A DNA stretch of 64,000 nt from Anadara kagoshimensis (Eukaryota; Mollusca; Bivalvia; Arcoida; Arcidae): NCBI GenBank assembly GCA_021292105.1, contig CM037865.1:20787428-20851427 (forward strand), written 5' to 3'. Below the pieces are notes generated by a model. The model worked only from the letters and a program-made list of their open reading frames with translations. It was not told the DNA's origin and searched no databases. How positions within the stretch are numbered: position 1 is the stretch's first letter; the number at the start of each line of letters is the position of its first letter. Below are positions 45,797-55,505 of the stretch, one piece after another. Both the position numbers and the translations under genes were made by a program.

Positions 45797-45985
45797 ACAA
45801 TAAAGGGAAGATACTAAACAAGTTGGTTCACTGTTAGGATACAATGGAGCCGACAATACGCCTTAATACAGTGAGCTGTAATAAAAAGTAGCCTGACCAG
45901 TTTCGGCAATCTCTGCTTCTGATGAAGGATTAACAATATCCAAAACTGGTCAGGCTACTTATTTGGAATCTTCCCTTTATTATAT
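45797..45985. mobile_element. foldback element
   Basis: Outer inverted words ATAAAGGGAAGAT / ATCTTCCCTTTAT and an inner perfect arm AGTAGCCTGACCAGTTT / AAACTGGTCAGGCTACT (about 45887 and 45943). The loop contains a hammerhead-like core (see 45915-45955). Confidence 0.75.
45915..45955 (+). ncRNA. degenerate hammerhead-like core
   Basis: CTGATGA (45919-45925), a 4-bp stem II (GGAT/ATCC) with a 7-base loop, AAAAC in place of the required GAAAC, a tiny stem III (AC-TG-GT) and the triplet GTC (45949-45951). Stem I would be GCTT/AGGC. The G-to-A change in the core predicts loss of activity. Confidence 0.35.
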
Positions 45986-46579
45986 CAATTTTAATTGATT
46001 ATGGATATATCATCCCACTCCTAACTTCTAGCAACAAAAGATGACAATATGTAAACAGATATTTAATATTCTGCTCATACGAATTTCGAAGGAAAAAAAT
46101 GCAAACTTGCCAACATCAATTCCTAGCAGACTCGAAAACAGACAATTTAAAATGAGACTTCAATATTCAAATCACATGAATTTTGGCTGAAAACTAACCT
46201 GGCACGTTAAATCGGACTATTCATATGCAGACACATAGCATTCAGATCACACATGAATTCAGCAAACAAAACCACGACCTTGCCATCTTTTATTCCCGGA
46301 GGACCGAGATTAGTAACATAATTTAAGACCTGGCCAGACATGTGTTAATTATAAATGTGATGACTACCAGTCTCCTATTTCTGACACGATAACTTTATGA
46401 ATTAAACAGTAATATTATCACCCAAAATAAAATACGTTTACCAGCTACAGAAAATACACACATAACCAATCCCCGATGCTGAGGGATTATTGATATTTAA
46501 ATGTTACTATGATGGCTAGATTATATTTACTTTTCATCATTTGTTAGCGTCTATAATCAACTTATATATTCATAAAGTG

Positions 46580-46830
46580 CGGACTCAAGCTTCTCTCGAA
46601 GGATTCGCTGGAGGTGATAAAAAACAAATATTGTGTTGGTGGGTTTAAAGAAGTGCAGACTTGTCTTCCTCTCCGAGGACTTGATTCAGGTATTAAAAAT
46701 AAAAAACATATACTGTGTAAGCATTGTTTTTATTTTCATTTTTATTTTTATAAAAATGCGGGCTCATGCTTCTCTCGGAGGACTCGCTCAAGTTGATGAA
46801 AAATATATTGTGTTGGCGGGTTTTTTATAC
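46580..46830. repeat. three imperfect direct repeats
   Basis: GCGGACTCAAGCTTCTCTCG (46578), GCAGACTTGTCTTCCTCTCC (about 46654) and GCGGGCTCATGCTTCTCTCG (about 46758). Each is followed by GAGGACT(C/T)G. The first and third continue into ATATTGTGTTGG(T/C)GGG. Confidence 0.75.
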
Positions 46831-46880
46831 AGTGACTTGTATTTTGCTTTTTTAACAACTGTGTTAATGAATAACCTTTG

Positions 46881-47479
46881 AGAATAATACTATCATCAGG
46901 AGAAGGGCTTTTAAACAGTGAATTTGAACTATTACCATGGCATCTTTCAACGACTGCTCTTAAGAATACCACCAATTAATGGAAGCCAGTTTATAGCTCA
47001 CCTGGTCAACCAGGTTGATATGAAGGCCAACCCTAATATGATAGATCTTCTCAAAAAGTGTTGTTTTTCAAAGTTGGAACACTGTCCGGGCCAAGAACAT
47101 CCTTGGTTATCACAAACCTTTTTTAGTAACAGGTCTGCGTTTCTTGGAATTTTCGAATACCTGGGTATGGATTGTTTATAAAGTTTTGGTTACCCAGGTA
47201 CAAAAATTGGTATCTGTGACTGCCTTGGTTTTGAACATTGGGGATGGGGCCCATTTTTGGACATGTTTTGCATAATTTCCTCTAAATTAGTTCGTAACAA
47301 AATTACACTTATGCAGGACCATTTTTATTTCAAGATAAATTTTGAAATAAACATTAATGACATTCATCTAACTTCCAAAGAAATAAGTTTGTTTACCAAT
47401 GTGTTACCAACATATGCCAAAAATGACCTTTCTGTAAGTTTGCAAACACAACATCGTAAATAAAATTATTTTTTAAACA
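46881..47479. other. interval without recognised gene
   Basis: Two open frames (46918-47181, 87 codons; 47257-47463, 68 codons) on the plus strand. Neither shows a domain, splice context or repeat match. They oppose the direction of MAP3K7 within its intron and are probably chance. Confidence 0.4.
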
Positions 47480-47652
47480 TACAGTTAAACCTCAATTTAA
47501 TGCCCTTTGATAACTTTGCCACACCCAATTATCATAAATATTTAGAAACCTATTTCTTTTATGTTTGTGTCTAAAACAAAAAGCCTTCCTTGAACCTATT
47601 CATAACACAATATGCAGAATAAATAGTGGCAATGAATCTAGGTTTTAATGTA
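47480..47652. mobile_element. TIR family 2 element
   Basis: TACAGTTAAACCTCAATTTA at the left and GAATCTAGGTTTTAATGTA at the right. Confidence 0.7.
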
Positions 47653-47754
47653 TCAAACTATGGAATCCCATGACAATATCAGCCCTGCAGAAAAAAAGAT
47701 TTAGTATAACAGCTAGATATACAACACTAGTGAATATAAATGAGCCGCAAAGAC

Positions 47755-47975
47755 CAAGTGGTGTATGGTGTAGTGTGCTTTCAGATCACAACTCCTCTCA
47801 CCACCTATCTAGTTTCAAATCTCTATTAAAACTGATCTTAGTGTGAGACAGATTGTCAGTTTGTTTGCCGAAGGTCAATGGTTTTCTCCAGGCACTCTAG
47901 TTTCCTCCATCATCCTTGAACTTACTGAACGGAATGCCTTAATAGGTAATCCTTGATATAAGTGAAGGAGTTGAG
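47755..47975 (+). mobile_element. SINE-B copy
   Basis: TTTCAGATCACAACTCCTCT, GTTTCAAATCTC (B box), TTAGTGTGAGACAGATTGTC, CCGAAGGTCAATGG and TTTCCTCCATCATCC, ending CTTGATATAAGTGAAGG. It joins directly to an opposite-strand SINE-A tail. Confidence 0.75.
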
Positions 47976-48032
47976 TAATAGCTTTTAATGTCTCAGTCAA
48001 TAATATTTCACTTATATCGACTCGTCACCAAG
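47976..48032 (-). mobile_element. SINE-A tail fragment
   Basis: The plus strand reads GCTTTTAATGTCTCAGTCAA and ATTTCACTTATATCGACTCG, the reversed SINE-A tail. It ends about 60 bp from MAP3K7 coding sequence. Confidence 0.65.
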
Positions 48033-48091
48033 TATATCAGTGAAGGAAACTCTTCTGAAGTCATGGAGATATTATTGTATTATGACTTTAC

Positions 48092-48162
48092 CTTTTCTGT
48101 TGCATCTGTCGTATTTGTTCGGCTTGTTTGTGTAGATTTTCATGTAACAACAACAGACTTTC
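48092..48162 (-). CDS. MAP3K7: MAP3K7 (TAK1) coding exon 3 of 4 seen
   Basis: 71 bases between acceptor ATATATTACAG (AG at 48163-48164) and donor AAAAG/GTAAAG (GT at 48090-48091). It is read in phase 0 from the previous exon and leaves two bases (AG). It encodes ESLLLLHENLHKQAEQIRQM plus QQK. This matches the end of known TAK1 proteins (EN-KSL...YQQCKKQLEVIR-QQQKR), which is the last part of the C-terminal coiled coil that recruits the ubiquitin-binding adaptors TAB2/TAB3. The internal motif IR-x-QQK is the best anchor. No frame damage is seen. Confidence 0.85.
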
Positions 48163-48289
48163 CTGTAATATATAAATGACATAAATAACCACTATAGTCT
48201 TAAAATATACATGATACAATAACTGGTTAGTTGGTTACTTGGAAATTTCTGTTTTACTTCAAAATCAAGATTTTTTTTACATAGAGGGT

Positions 48290-48500
48290 CTTAAATTAAC
48301 TAGAACTGTCTATTGAGAGCCAAATACCCCCTGCCCCGAACATCTACAAGAGTTAAATGTTTTCCTGCACCTTGACCTTTCCAATATGACCTTGGTTCAA
48401 GGTCATGATACACCTTTGGACCATGAAGATTATTCATGACAGTTGTCCACAGCAATTATGAGATATGGCCCAGACAAAATTTTACAGGGTATCATGTGGT
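48290..48500. repeat. AGGTCA-rich dispersed repeat (putative)
   Basis: GCACCTTGACCTTTCC, ATATGACCTTGGTTCAAGGT and CATGATACACC resemble a mollusc interspersed repeat. It carries four TGACCT/AGGTCA half-sites in direct and inverted order in the intron between exons 48092-48162 and 48713-48800. Confidence 0.55.
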
Positions 48501-48712
48501 AGAGAGGCAAACCGTATTTATCGAAAAATAACTAGCAAAGTATTCATTATCCACTTCATACATTTTTTTAAGACATCAACAACTTTTTGTAGAAAAACAT
48601 AAAGTGTCATGTGAACCAATTGATTCATTAAAAAATATACCTATTTTCTACATCAGTAATTTACTGTAGAGAATTTATTTTGATTGTAAATTTTTTAATA
48701 TATTTTACTTAC

Positions 48713-48800
48713 ATTTTCGTGTGATAAAGCCGTGTATTCTTCTACAAGTCTACTCTGTTGATTGCTCTCATCCATTTCAAACTCTTTAATTAGTTCATGT
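48713..48800 (-). CDS. MAP3K7: MAP3K7 (TAK1) coding exon 2 of 4 seen
   Basis: 88 bases between acceptor TTTGTTCCCGACAG (AG at 48801-48802) and a consensus donor GTAAGT (48712-48707). The first base completes a Lys codon begun in the exon at 54357-54412. It then encodes HELIKEFEMDESNQQSRLVE plus EYTALSHEN. Known TAK1 proteins have QELV-x-ELDQDEKDQQN-SRLV-x-EH-LL-EN at this place. The QQ-SRLVEE run and the terminal EN are the clear matches. The segment is a heptad-rich coiled coil used for TAB2/TAB3 binding, which couples the kinase to Lys63-linked ubiquitin chains upstream of JNK, p38 and NF-kB signalling. Confidence 0.92.
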
Positions 48801-48879
48801 CTGTCGGGAACAAATGCAAAGAATTAGTTTAAGCATGTAAACTTATATGCTTATATAAAGAATGCAAAAGATATTGGAT

Positions 48880-48960
48880 TTTAGGACTTCAAATTCAAAA
48901 TACTGTGGAGGTAGGTAAGGCAGCATAGTTTTTTAAAGGACATTATAAGGAGGTTTATTA
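48880..48960. mobile_element. TIR family 2, right end only
   Basis: It matches 39410-39485 (GGACTTCAAA...AATA(C/G)TGTGG..., GACATTATAAGGAGGTTTA). Confidence 0.55.
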
Positions 48961-49299
48961 ATCTTACATCATAGACAAGAAATCTGTGAGCTACTTCTCA
49001 CTCAGTATATCCCGCTTTTAACATACAAAGAAAGGTAAGCTTGAAATCAGTACTTGTGTAATGGGACCTCATACTGAACTTGAATACAAAAATTCAAGTG
49101 GCTGTGTTTAATAGTTGCCAATTAAACTGTTACAAAAATCTTTGTTTCAGACAAATGGACTGACTGATATATGGATTGACAGAAGGAAAGAGGTAAAGCA
49201 GTATACCTACTTGACTTCTTCCAAATGCCTTATTCCATTTTAACAAAATATTGTAAAAACACACTGTGTTGTGCACAAATTACTTCTTACCACAAATCC

Positions 49300-49465
49300 T
49301 GCATGTGCAGATAATAAAACTTGTCAGTTTCCTTGCCAAAAGTTGATGGTTTTCTCAAAATTCTCCAGTTTCCTGCACCATCCAAGACAACTGAACTGAC
49401 TGTCTTGATATAAGTAAAAAAATCTTGACTCAGGGCATAAAACACCATTACTCAACTCAACTCCC
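49300..49465 (+). mobile_element. SINE-B, 5' truncated
   Basis: ACTTGTCAGTTTCCTTGCCA, AGTTGATGGTTTTCTC, CAGTTTCCTGCACCATCCA and the tail ATATAAGTAAAAAAATCTTGACTCAGGGCA...CCATTACTCAACTC. Confidence 0.8.
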
Positions 49466-50218
49466 AAATTTCAGTTAGTTCATTTATGATAATTGCAAGT
49501 TTTAAAATTAGGGTTGAATGAATGTCCCCAATTACCATAAAAAAAAAGAACTGAAAGTTAGTCAATTCTGGAATACAATCATGCACTCATTGTTCTTAGT
49601 GTCTTTACATTTTTTACAGAATTTTCCCAAAAAATGGACCGTATTACCCCAAAAAATGAACCTTATTTAAAAACAGAGAGAACGAAAAGTCAGTTAATTC
49701 TGAAATACATGCACTCATTTCTCTTCTTGTCTTTATATTATCTTTTTTTTTTAAAGATTTTCACACAATTTTTTCACCACCTCTTTTTTATTCACAGTAA
49801 ATAACTCTTTTTAATTAGTATAATTACACTAATGGGCCTAATTACTGCAATAAAACATGGTGATAACACTGTAATAACAATTTACAATCCACAAATAGGT
49901 TAAAAGATGGAAACGTTTACACGTTACCATGGAAACATTTGACGACCATTAATTAAACAAGTTGCTCTCTAGAGTTTTTTAGGAGAATGTTTTAAAAAAT
50001 GATTTTATTTAAGTGTAATTATCAGTATAATAATTAAAGACATCTTAAGAACATTAATAAGACTAGTTACTTTATCGAGATTTTTTAAAAAGTTTTTTTT
50101 GTCGAAAAAAATTTGCTCTAGTGTCATCATGGGATAAGTTACACAATGCTTCAATTGGCTCTATAAAGGTTTATTAGAATCTAATTACACCATTGTGTAC
50201 AGATTTTATCTTCCAGGT
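49466..50218. other. interval without recognised gene
   Basis: AT-rich intron sequence. A loose duplication (GAA(A)GT(T)AGTCAATTCTG(G)AATACA ... CACTCATT) occurs at 49556 and 49690. Confidence 0.45.
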
Positions 50219-50409
50219 GGACTCGGGGATAGAAGTAGCACAGATTTACTTTGATTATTTGGTTATTGTTGAAGTAGCTGTAACATAATTCTGTTTTTAT
50301 TGCTATTTCTCACATTACATCGGTCTCTGATTACCAATTATAGCACGCTTCTCTTACGTGTTTTACCAGGAAGTATCTTAAGAAAAAATAAGTACATTTT
50401 TTCTTCTTA

Positions 50410-50600
50410 TATGTTGGTTGCCAAATGGTCAAGGTTCTGTGCTTACAGATAACAGTAGCTGTCACTCCCTATGTTTTAAGTCCAATCACAAATGATCCTA
50501 GTGTGAGAAAGTTTATCAGTTCACTTGCTGAAGGTCAGTGGTTTATTTGGGCACTGACTGGTTTCTGGTCTTACACATTATCCCAGAAAGTATCTTTAGA
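50410..50600 (+). mobile_element. SINE-B copy
   Basis: GTCCAATCACAAATGATCCTAGTGTGAGAAAG, CTTGCTGAAGGTCAGTGG and GGGCACTGACTGGTTTC. A frame across it is incidental. Confidence 0.65.
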
Positions 50601-50647
50601 CAAAATAAGTACATTTTTATGCTTCCATGTTTTATTCCTCATTGTCT

Positions 50648-50810
50648 GAGTAATCTGTAGTGTATGCTTATGTATCACAGCACTTCTCACAGCCTAGGTT
50701 CAAATCCTACCTGGGACAGATCCTAGTGTGAAAAGTGTGTTAGGTTGGCTTGCCAAAGGTCAGAGGTTTTCTTGGGACATTCCGGTTTCAAGTCTTACCC
50801 ATTAAACAGG
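50648..50810 (+). mobile_element. SINE-B copy with clear tRNA-like B box
   Basis: GAGTAATCTGTAGTGTATGC, TATCACAGCACTTCTCACAG and a perfect B box GGTTCAAATCC (about 50699-50709), followed by GACAGATCCTAGTGTG and CTTGCCAAAGGTCAGAGG. Confidence 0.8.
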
Positions 50811-51104
50811 GAAGTGTTTTCATAATTTTTATTGTCCAAATGGACTCAGGATTAAAGTAGCACAGATTTACTTTGATTATTTGTTAACTGCTGAAGTAGC
50901 TGTAACATAATTCCCTTTTTATTGCTATTTCTCACATAACATTGGTCTCTGATTACCAATTATAACACACTTCTAATACGTCATTATACAAGGAAGTTTC
51001 TTTAGATACAATAAGTACATTTTTCTCTTTACAATTGGGGAATTGATGTATCGCCGGTCATGCCTATTACGTTACGACACTGACCGCCATCACAGTATCA
51101 AAGC

Positions 51105-51245
51105 AGTGTCACAGAAACTAATGATGTACTGTGTCAGTGATGTCATATAACGGCACAATTCAGGTCCGAGTTTTTATTCTTTTTGTGTGTAATTCAAGTA
51201 TGCCAGCCCTTTGTTGGAACATCGTGGGCATGGTCGGTGATCTGT
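51105..51245 (+). repeat. dispersed repeat shared with 33835-33990
   Basis: See 33835-33990 for the matching words. It is joined here to SINE-B sequence. Confidence 0.65.
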
Positions 51246-51390
51246 CAATTTGCTGGCAGAGTGGTCTGAAGTGCTTGCTTATAGATCACATCATCCCACT
51301 TAGGACAGATCCTAGTGTGAGAAAGTTTGTCAGTTGGCTAGCTAAAGGTCAGATGTTATTTCTGTAGGCACACTGTATTCCAGTATTGCA
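51240..51390 (+). mobile_element. SINE-B copy
   Basis: GTGCTTGCTTATAGATCACA, GGACAGATCCTAGTGTGAGA, AAGTTTGTCAGTTGGCTAGC. Confidence 0.7.
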
Positions 51391-51654
51391 CAGGTAAGTA
51401 TCTTCAGAAAAAAATAAGTACATCCTGTTTCCTTACATGTTAGCTAGTGGTCAAGTAGTCTAAAGTCCACAGCAGTTTTCTCCAAACACTCCAGTTTCCA
51501 ATGTTACACATTATACAATGGAAGTATTTTCCGATAACTTAAGTACATCTTGAAGATCACAGGACATCTCACCACTACTGGCCGATGATAACATAAGAAA
51601 GTGCGTCAGTTAATTTGCAAAAAGTTGGTGGTCTTCTCTGGGCACTTATAACAA

Positions 51655-51768
51655 GGCAGTCAGTTCAAGGATGGTGGAAGAATCTGGAGTGCCTAGGATG
51701 TGTCCAGATTGCAATTTGAACCTAGGCCATAGGTTTATGACTGACACCATTCGGGCCCACAAGCATTA
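51655..51768 (-). mobile_element. SINE-B copy
   Basis: GCAGTCAGTTCAAGGATGGT, GGAAGAATCTGGAGTGCCTA and TTTGAACCTAGGCCATAGG (B-box region). Confidence 0.7.
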
Positions 51769-51770
51769 AC

Positions 51771-52116
51771 TACCACTGCAGTAGCTCAGTTTGTAGAGTG
51801 CTCCCTCTGTAAGAGGAAGGTTGTGGGTTCAATGCCCGACCTGGTCTGATTCAAGACTTGAAAGTGGGTAGTGACTGCTCTTTCAACCAAGCACTTGCTA
51901 ATAAGGAATGAAAGTTGCAGTTCTTTCAGGTGGGAACTTAAAATAAACTAGGTCCCGTGTCATGGTAGGCGTGGCATGATCAAGAACACTGCTGTATAAT
52001 GCCATCAGCAAAACACACAGGCAAAATTGATGCACCTTCGCCTATAGCTAGCGATGTCTCAATATAAATGAAATATTCTTGGCTAGGACATTAAACATCA
52101 TTACTCAACTCAACTC
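51771..52116 (+). mobile_element. SINE-A, full length
   Basis: Head with A box TAGCTCAGTTTG and B-box-like GGTTCAATGCC, then TTCAAGACTTGAAAGTGGGT, CATGGTAGGCGTGGCATGAT, CTTCGCCTATAGCTAGCGAT and a CATTAAACATCATTACTCAA tail. No clear target duplication is seen. Confidence 0.88.
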
Positions 52117-53239
52117 AGCTCTGAGGCCCCACCTTGACAGAGGTTTGGTAAAGGACTTCAATTATATGATTTGACACAGTTATGACAACAATACATTTAT
52201 ACAGTAACACATTAAATTAGGGCTATCAAATTTGAATGTCAGAATGGATGGAGGCATGAGACCATAAAAAATAAGGTTTGAAATACGAGTGGACATCGAG
52301 GTGGAAATCACACTGATCAAGTGTAACACAATTTTTTATGGCAACCTTTTAACCTGTTTGTATTCTGTAATTCTTCCATGCTCCACTATACATAATTAAA
52401 CCATAAATATCCCTGAAGTCTATCGCAACAAATTTATAAGTCCATCACAAACGGGACAATTCACGATCATAACTCATTCAGAATAGACAATTTCCCTAAA
52501 TTGGTCTTTTCGCTGATTTTATTCACAATTCAATACACATCATAGAATTCAGAGTAATATAATCATAATGGTTATTTACAAACTTTTCCTGAGTAATTCT
52601 GCGTGGAAATTCCGACTGTTCCGAATGCCGAAACATTACTGGTCAGTAAGAAGAATATATTGAAGGCGATATAGATAAAAATGAAATATAGCTGATGAGT
52701 TTTTCTAAGCACATTAGAGTAATGAACAAATTTATTTTTCGTCCCTGGAGAGAACAAATTATCGTGTCTTATAATGTGATGGGAGATATAGCAATTTTAT
52801 GGCATAAATAACCCGTTTTCTTGAAATTAAATTCTGACAGTTTGAGCAATATCGGGTAAAACCTTTTGGACGGTATTTTTACTTTGATGAATTATATAAT
52901 TATAAGCAAGATGTTTATCGCAGTCCAGAATTTATGTTATCAATAAGATAAAGCAGAACAAACACATATAAAAACCTTAAAAAAAGATCGTTAACGACAA
53001 AAATTCAGACCTTAACGAGCGAAATCCAGACATTTTCCACTTTTTATCAGTTACAGTTGGACAATTTACATCTTTATTTCACATTTTTAACAAAATTCTT
53101 ATCACCAAAAGTTACCACTGTATGAAATGGAATTGTCTGAACAACATAATGAAAGTGATATCTTTTTGCTGATTGAAACTAAGTTCAGTAAGTTTATATT
53201 CTTTTCATTATCAATATGTTTATCGAGTGGAGTAACAGA
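52117..53239. other. interval without recognised gene
   Basis: Intron sequence without repeat matches. A 61-codon frame on the minus strand near 52572-52757 has no support. Confidence 0.5.
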
Positions 53240-53345
53240 TTTTACGTCCTAGGAAAGATTCTTTAACTTATATTGAGCATCAGTTCAGGGATGATAGAGG
53301 AAACTGGAGTGACTTAGGAGAATCACCAACCTTTGATAGTGCACA
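53240..53345 (-). mobile_element. SINE-B, 3' part
   Basis: AAGATTCTTTAACTTATATTGAGCATCAG, AGGGATGATAGAGGAAACTG and GAATCACCAACCTTTG. Confidence 0.65.
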
Positions 53346-53559
53346 CAATGGCATATTCTGGTAATCATGTATATCTGGTAATCATATATATACTCAACGT
53401 AAAAGGTTAGGGATCAATGTATGATTTGAGAGAACAATCCAAGAACTGAAAAATATAAAATCCATCTGTATTTTGTTCTCTTATTCTTTCAAATGATGCT
53501 ATGAAGAACATTTTTGTGCATGAAATCAAAACTCATTAATGAAATTACAATAAGTGTGA

Positions 53560-53642
53560 AGGTGAAATGATATGATTTATGTTCTAAAAAAAATTAAATA
53601 AAGGTGAAATGATATGATTTACGTTCTAAAAAAATTAAATAA
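53560..53642. repeat. 42-bp tandem duplication
   Basis: AGGTGAAATGATATGATTTA at 53560 and 53602, each followed by (T/C)GTTCTAAAAAAA and TTAAATAA. Confidence 0.92.
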
Positions 53643-53879
53643 TGTTTTTGATGTGGTCCTTAACATTTTTGTTGAGAATATATCTTCAATGTTGTTGGAA
53701 GAGTAGGTCAGACAAACTATTACAGACATAAAGACGAATAATGCTTCAATGTTATTCTTCCTGTTTACAGACATTGGAATATGAACTAGAGCAATCTCTT
53801 GAGAGACATACACCCTAGTCCCCAATTAGACCTTGTTTTCTTGACCTATGCAACTAAATTTGGTATGTCCTCTCAAAAA

Positions 53880-54165
53880 GTTTTATGGCTGTTAGTGTTA
53901 TCACAGTATTGTTGATAAGTTTGATGTCTCTGTGTCCAGGATTGCCTTGGATATATTTGACGTCCCATAGTTCCATGTTCCTTTCACACAATTTTGATTA
54001 CACACACGGCAGGTGTAGCTAGCTAAACAGGAGGTGCTTACCCTTCCAGAGCACCCAGCCTCACTTCCCTGGTGGAAGTGCATGTGTCTAACCTAACTTG
54101 TCAGTTCCAAAGTTTTTACTTTGCTTCTGGATTGTGATTCGGACATGGATTAGTATGTTTTTTTT
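53880..54165 (+). mobile_element. 3' end of the Penelope-like element
   Basis: About 30 degraded terminal codons, a stop (GACGTCCCATAG) and the family 3' UTR (AGGAGGTGCTTACCCTTCCA, CACTTCCCTGGTGGAAGTGC, TCTGGATTGTGATTCGGACA). It lies only about 190 bp from MAP3K7 exon 54357-54412, on the opposite strand, in the intron. Confidence 0.85.
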
Positions 54166-54356
54166 TATTGTTGGTTTACATTTGTGCCATATGAACCAAT
54201 GATAGACATTGAAGATATGGCTACAATATTGAGATGGAGTGCCAGGCAGATAGATGAATAATGACAAATAAATTTCCCTCTAAACTTCATTTGTGTGGGA
54301 GATGGGAGGGGTGGGGGTAGGGGTATAAAAACTACCGGTATATATGATGTACTTAC

Positions 54357-54412
54357 TTTCTTTGTATCAATAAGGATAATTCTGTCTGTACTTTAAGGTA
54401 TTCCTGGGCCAA
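54357..54412 (-). CDS. MAP3K7: MAP3K7 (TAK1) coding exon 1 of 4 seen
   Basis: 56 bases between an acceptor (TTTGTATATTTGTAG, AG at 54413-54414) and a perfect GTAAGT donor (54356-54351). In phase 0 it encodes LAQEYLKVQTELSLLIQR, and its last two bases plus the first base of the next exon make Lys. Known TAK1 proteins have MAQEY(M/L)KVQTEIALLLQRK here, an almost unbroken match. This is the strongest evidence for the gene. TAK1 is a MAP3K that phosphorylates MKK3/4/6/7 and IKK-beta in the cytosol. This segment is not catalytic but opens the C-terminal coiled coil for TAB2/TAB3. I found no upstream exon in the remaining 9.6 kb, so the next intron is at least that long. Confidence 0.95.
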
Positions 54413-54589
54413 CTACAAATATACAAATGAAAGAAAACATTTATCAATAAGAAAAAATGTAACTATCATGTCTTGAATCAAAACATGGAAGTGGGTACAA
54501 ATGTATCTATCTTCTTGCTCAGTCTGTTTCATTCGCTTCTAGTTGTAAGCATCCTCTGTAGCTGCCACAGTTGGCCTACTCTTTTTCTG

Positions 54590-54785
54590 ACTCTAGTGTG
54601 CACTGAGAAAAGGGATCTAAGTTTTGAGTCTCATCCGAAAGACTATTCTGGTAACAAGCTTTTTACCACTCTAGTATGGGCAGGAGATGAAAATCACCTC
54701 AGAAAATTTCCAAGTCCTGAGTGAGGTTCGAACCCACAGCCCTTGACTTCGAAAGCTAATGACAGTACCACTCGGCCATGTCTGT
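54590..54785 (-). mobile_element. SINE-D, tRNA-derived
   Basis: On the minus strand the head has a perfect A box TGGCCGAGTGG (54768-54778) and B box GGTTCGAACCT (54724-54734), resembling a Leu/Ser-type tRNA. The body (GTCTCATCCGAAAGACTATT on the plus strand) shares words with SINE-A. The 3' limit is uncertain. Confidence 0.75.
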
Positions 54786-55140
54786 TGATCTAGATTTAAT
54801 TCAAATACATACAGTGCTATGCCAAAAGTCTTTCACAAAAAAGCATTATGATGAAGAAAGAAAATCCATTTTACGATGTAACTGTCAATGTAACTGTCAA
54901 TTTGTCTCATATCAAAACAAGGAAGAAAGTATCGGAATTAATTCAAACAAAAACATTGATCTTTTACATTACATAATGTTCCCATTGTTTTCTATGTTAA
55001 ATCAATTTTTTTAAGATTTTATTGTTAGACACACAGTAACTCCTTTTTTCTTCTAGTATTTCAAACAATTTTGTCTGATTTTTTTTTTTTTTTGTAGATT
55101 ACAAATTAAACATAGTTGAAAAGTTTTATGGAACATTTTC

Positions 55141-55152
55141 AGTACAATTATA
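55141..55152. repeat. target-site duplication, left
   Basis: AGTACAATTATA, repeated exactly at 55494-55505 on the other side of the SINE-A copy. Confidence 0.9.
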
Positions 55153-55156
55153 AATA

Positions 55157-55493
55157 ACCACTGCGGTAGCTCAGTTGGTATAGTGCTTGCTCCATAAGTG
55201 GGAGGTCGTGGGTTCGAACCCCGGCCGGGCCTGACCCAAGACTTGAAAATGGGTAGTGACTGTTTTTTCGCCAAGCATACAGCATTACGAAATGAAAGCC
55301 ACGATTCTTTTGGATGGGAACTTAAAAAACAGGGTCCCATGTCACGGTGGGCTTGGCAAGCTAAAGAACCCTGCTGTATAATGCCATCAGTGCAAGGCAC
55401 AGGCAAAATTTCTGCACCTTTGATTATAGCTGGCGACATCTCAATATAAGTGAAATATTCTTGACTGGGACATTAAACACCATTTCTCAACTC
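55157..55493 (+). mobile_element. SINE-A, full length and recent
   Basis: The best-preserved copy. A box TAGCTCAGTTGG (about 55167-55178), B box GGTTCGAACCC (about 55211-55221), GACCCAAGACTTGAAAATGG, GCCAAGCATACAGCATTACG, AAAGAACCCTGCTGTATAAT, CTGGCGACATCTCAATATAA and CTTGACTGGGACATTAAACA. Exact 12-bp target duplications flank it. Frames of up to 128 codons on either strand come from the SINE. Confidence 0.95.
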
Positions 55494-55505
55494 AGTACAA
55501 TTATA
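55494..55505. repeat. target-site duplication, right
   Basis: AGTACAATTATA, matching 55141-55152. Confidence 0.9.

Larger units (their letters stand above)
50219..51560. repeat. segmental tandem duplication, period about 623 bp
   Basis: GGACTCGGGGATAGAAGTAG (50219) and GGACTCAGGATTAAAGTAG (50842) start two units that share about 160 bp (AGATTTACTTTGATTATTTG, TGATTACCAATTATA) and then a SINE-B. Echoes (AGTATCTT...AATAAGTACAT) near 51395 and 51525 suggest further partial units. Confidence 0.8.

Noticed and set aside
55053-55449. Frames of 128 and 83 codons on both strands
   Set aside because: They lie within a full-length SINE-A and repeat at other copies (for example 30222-30422).
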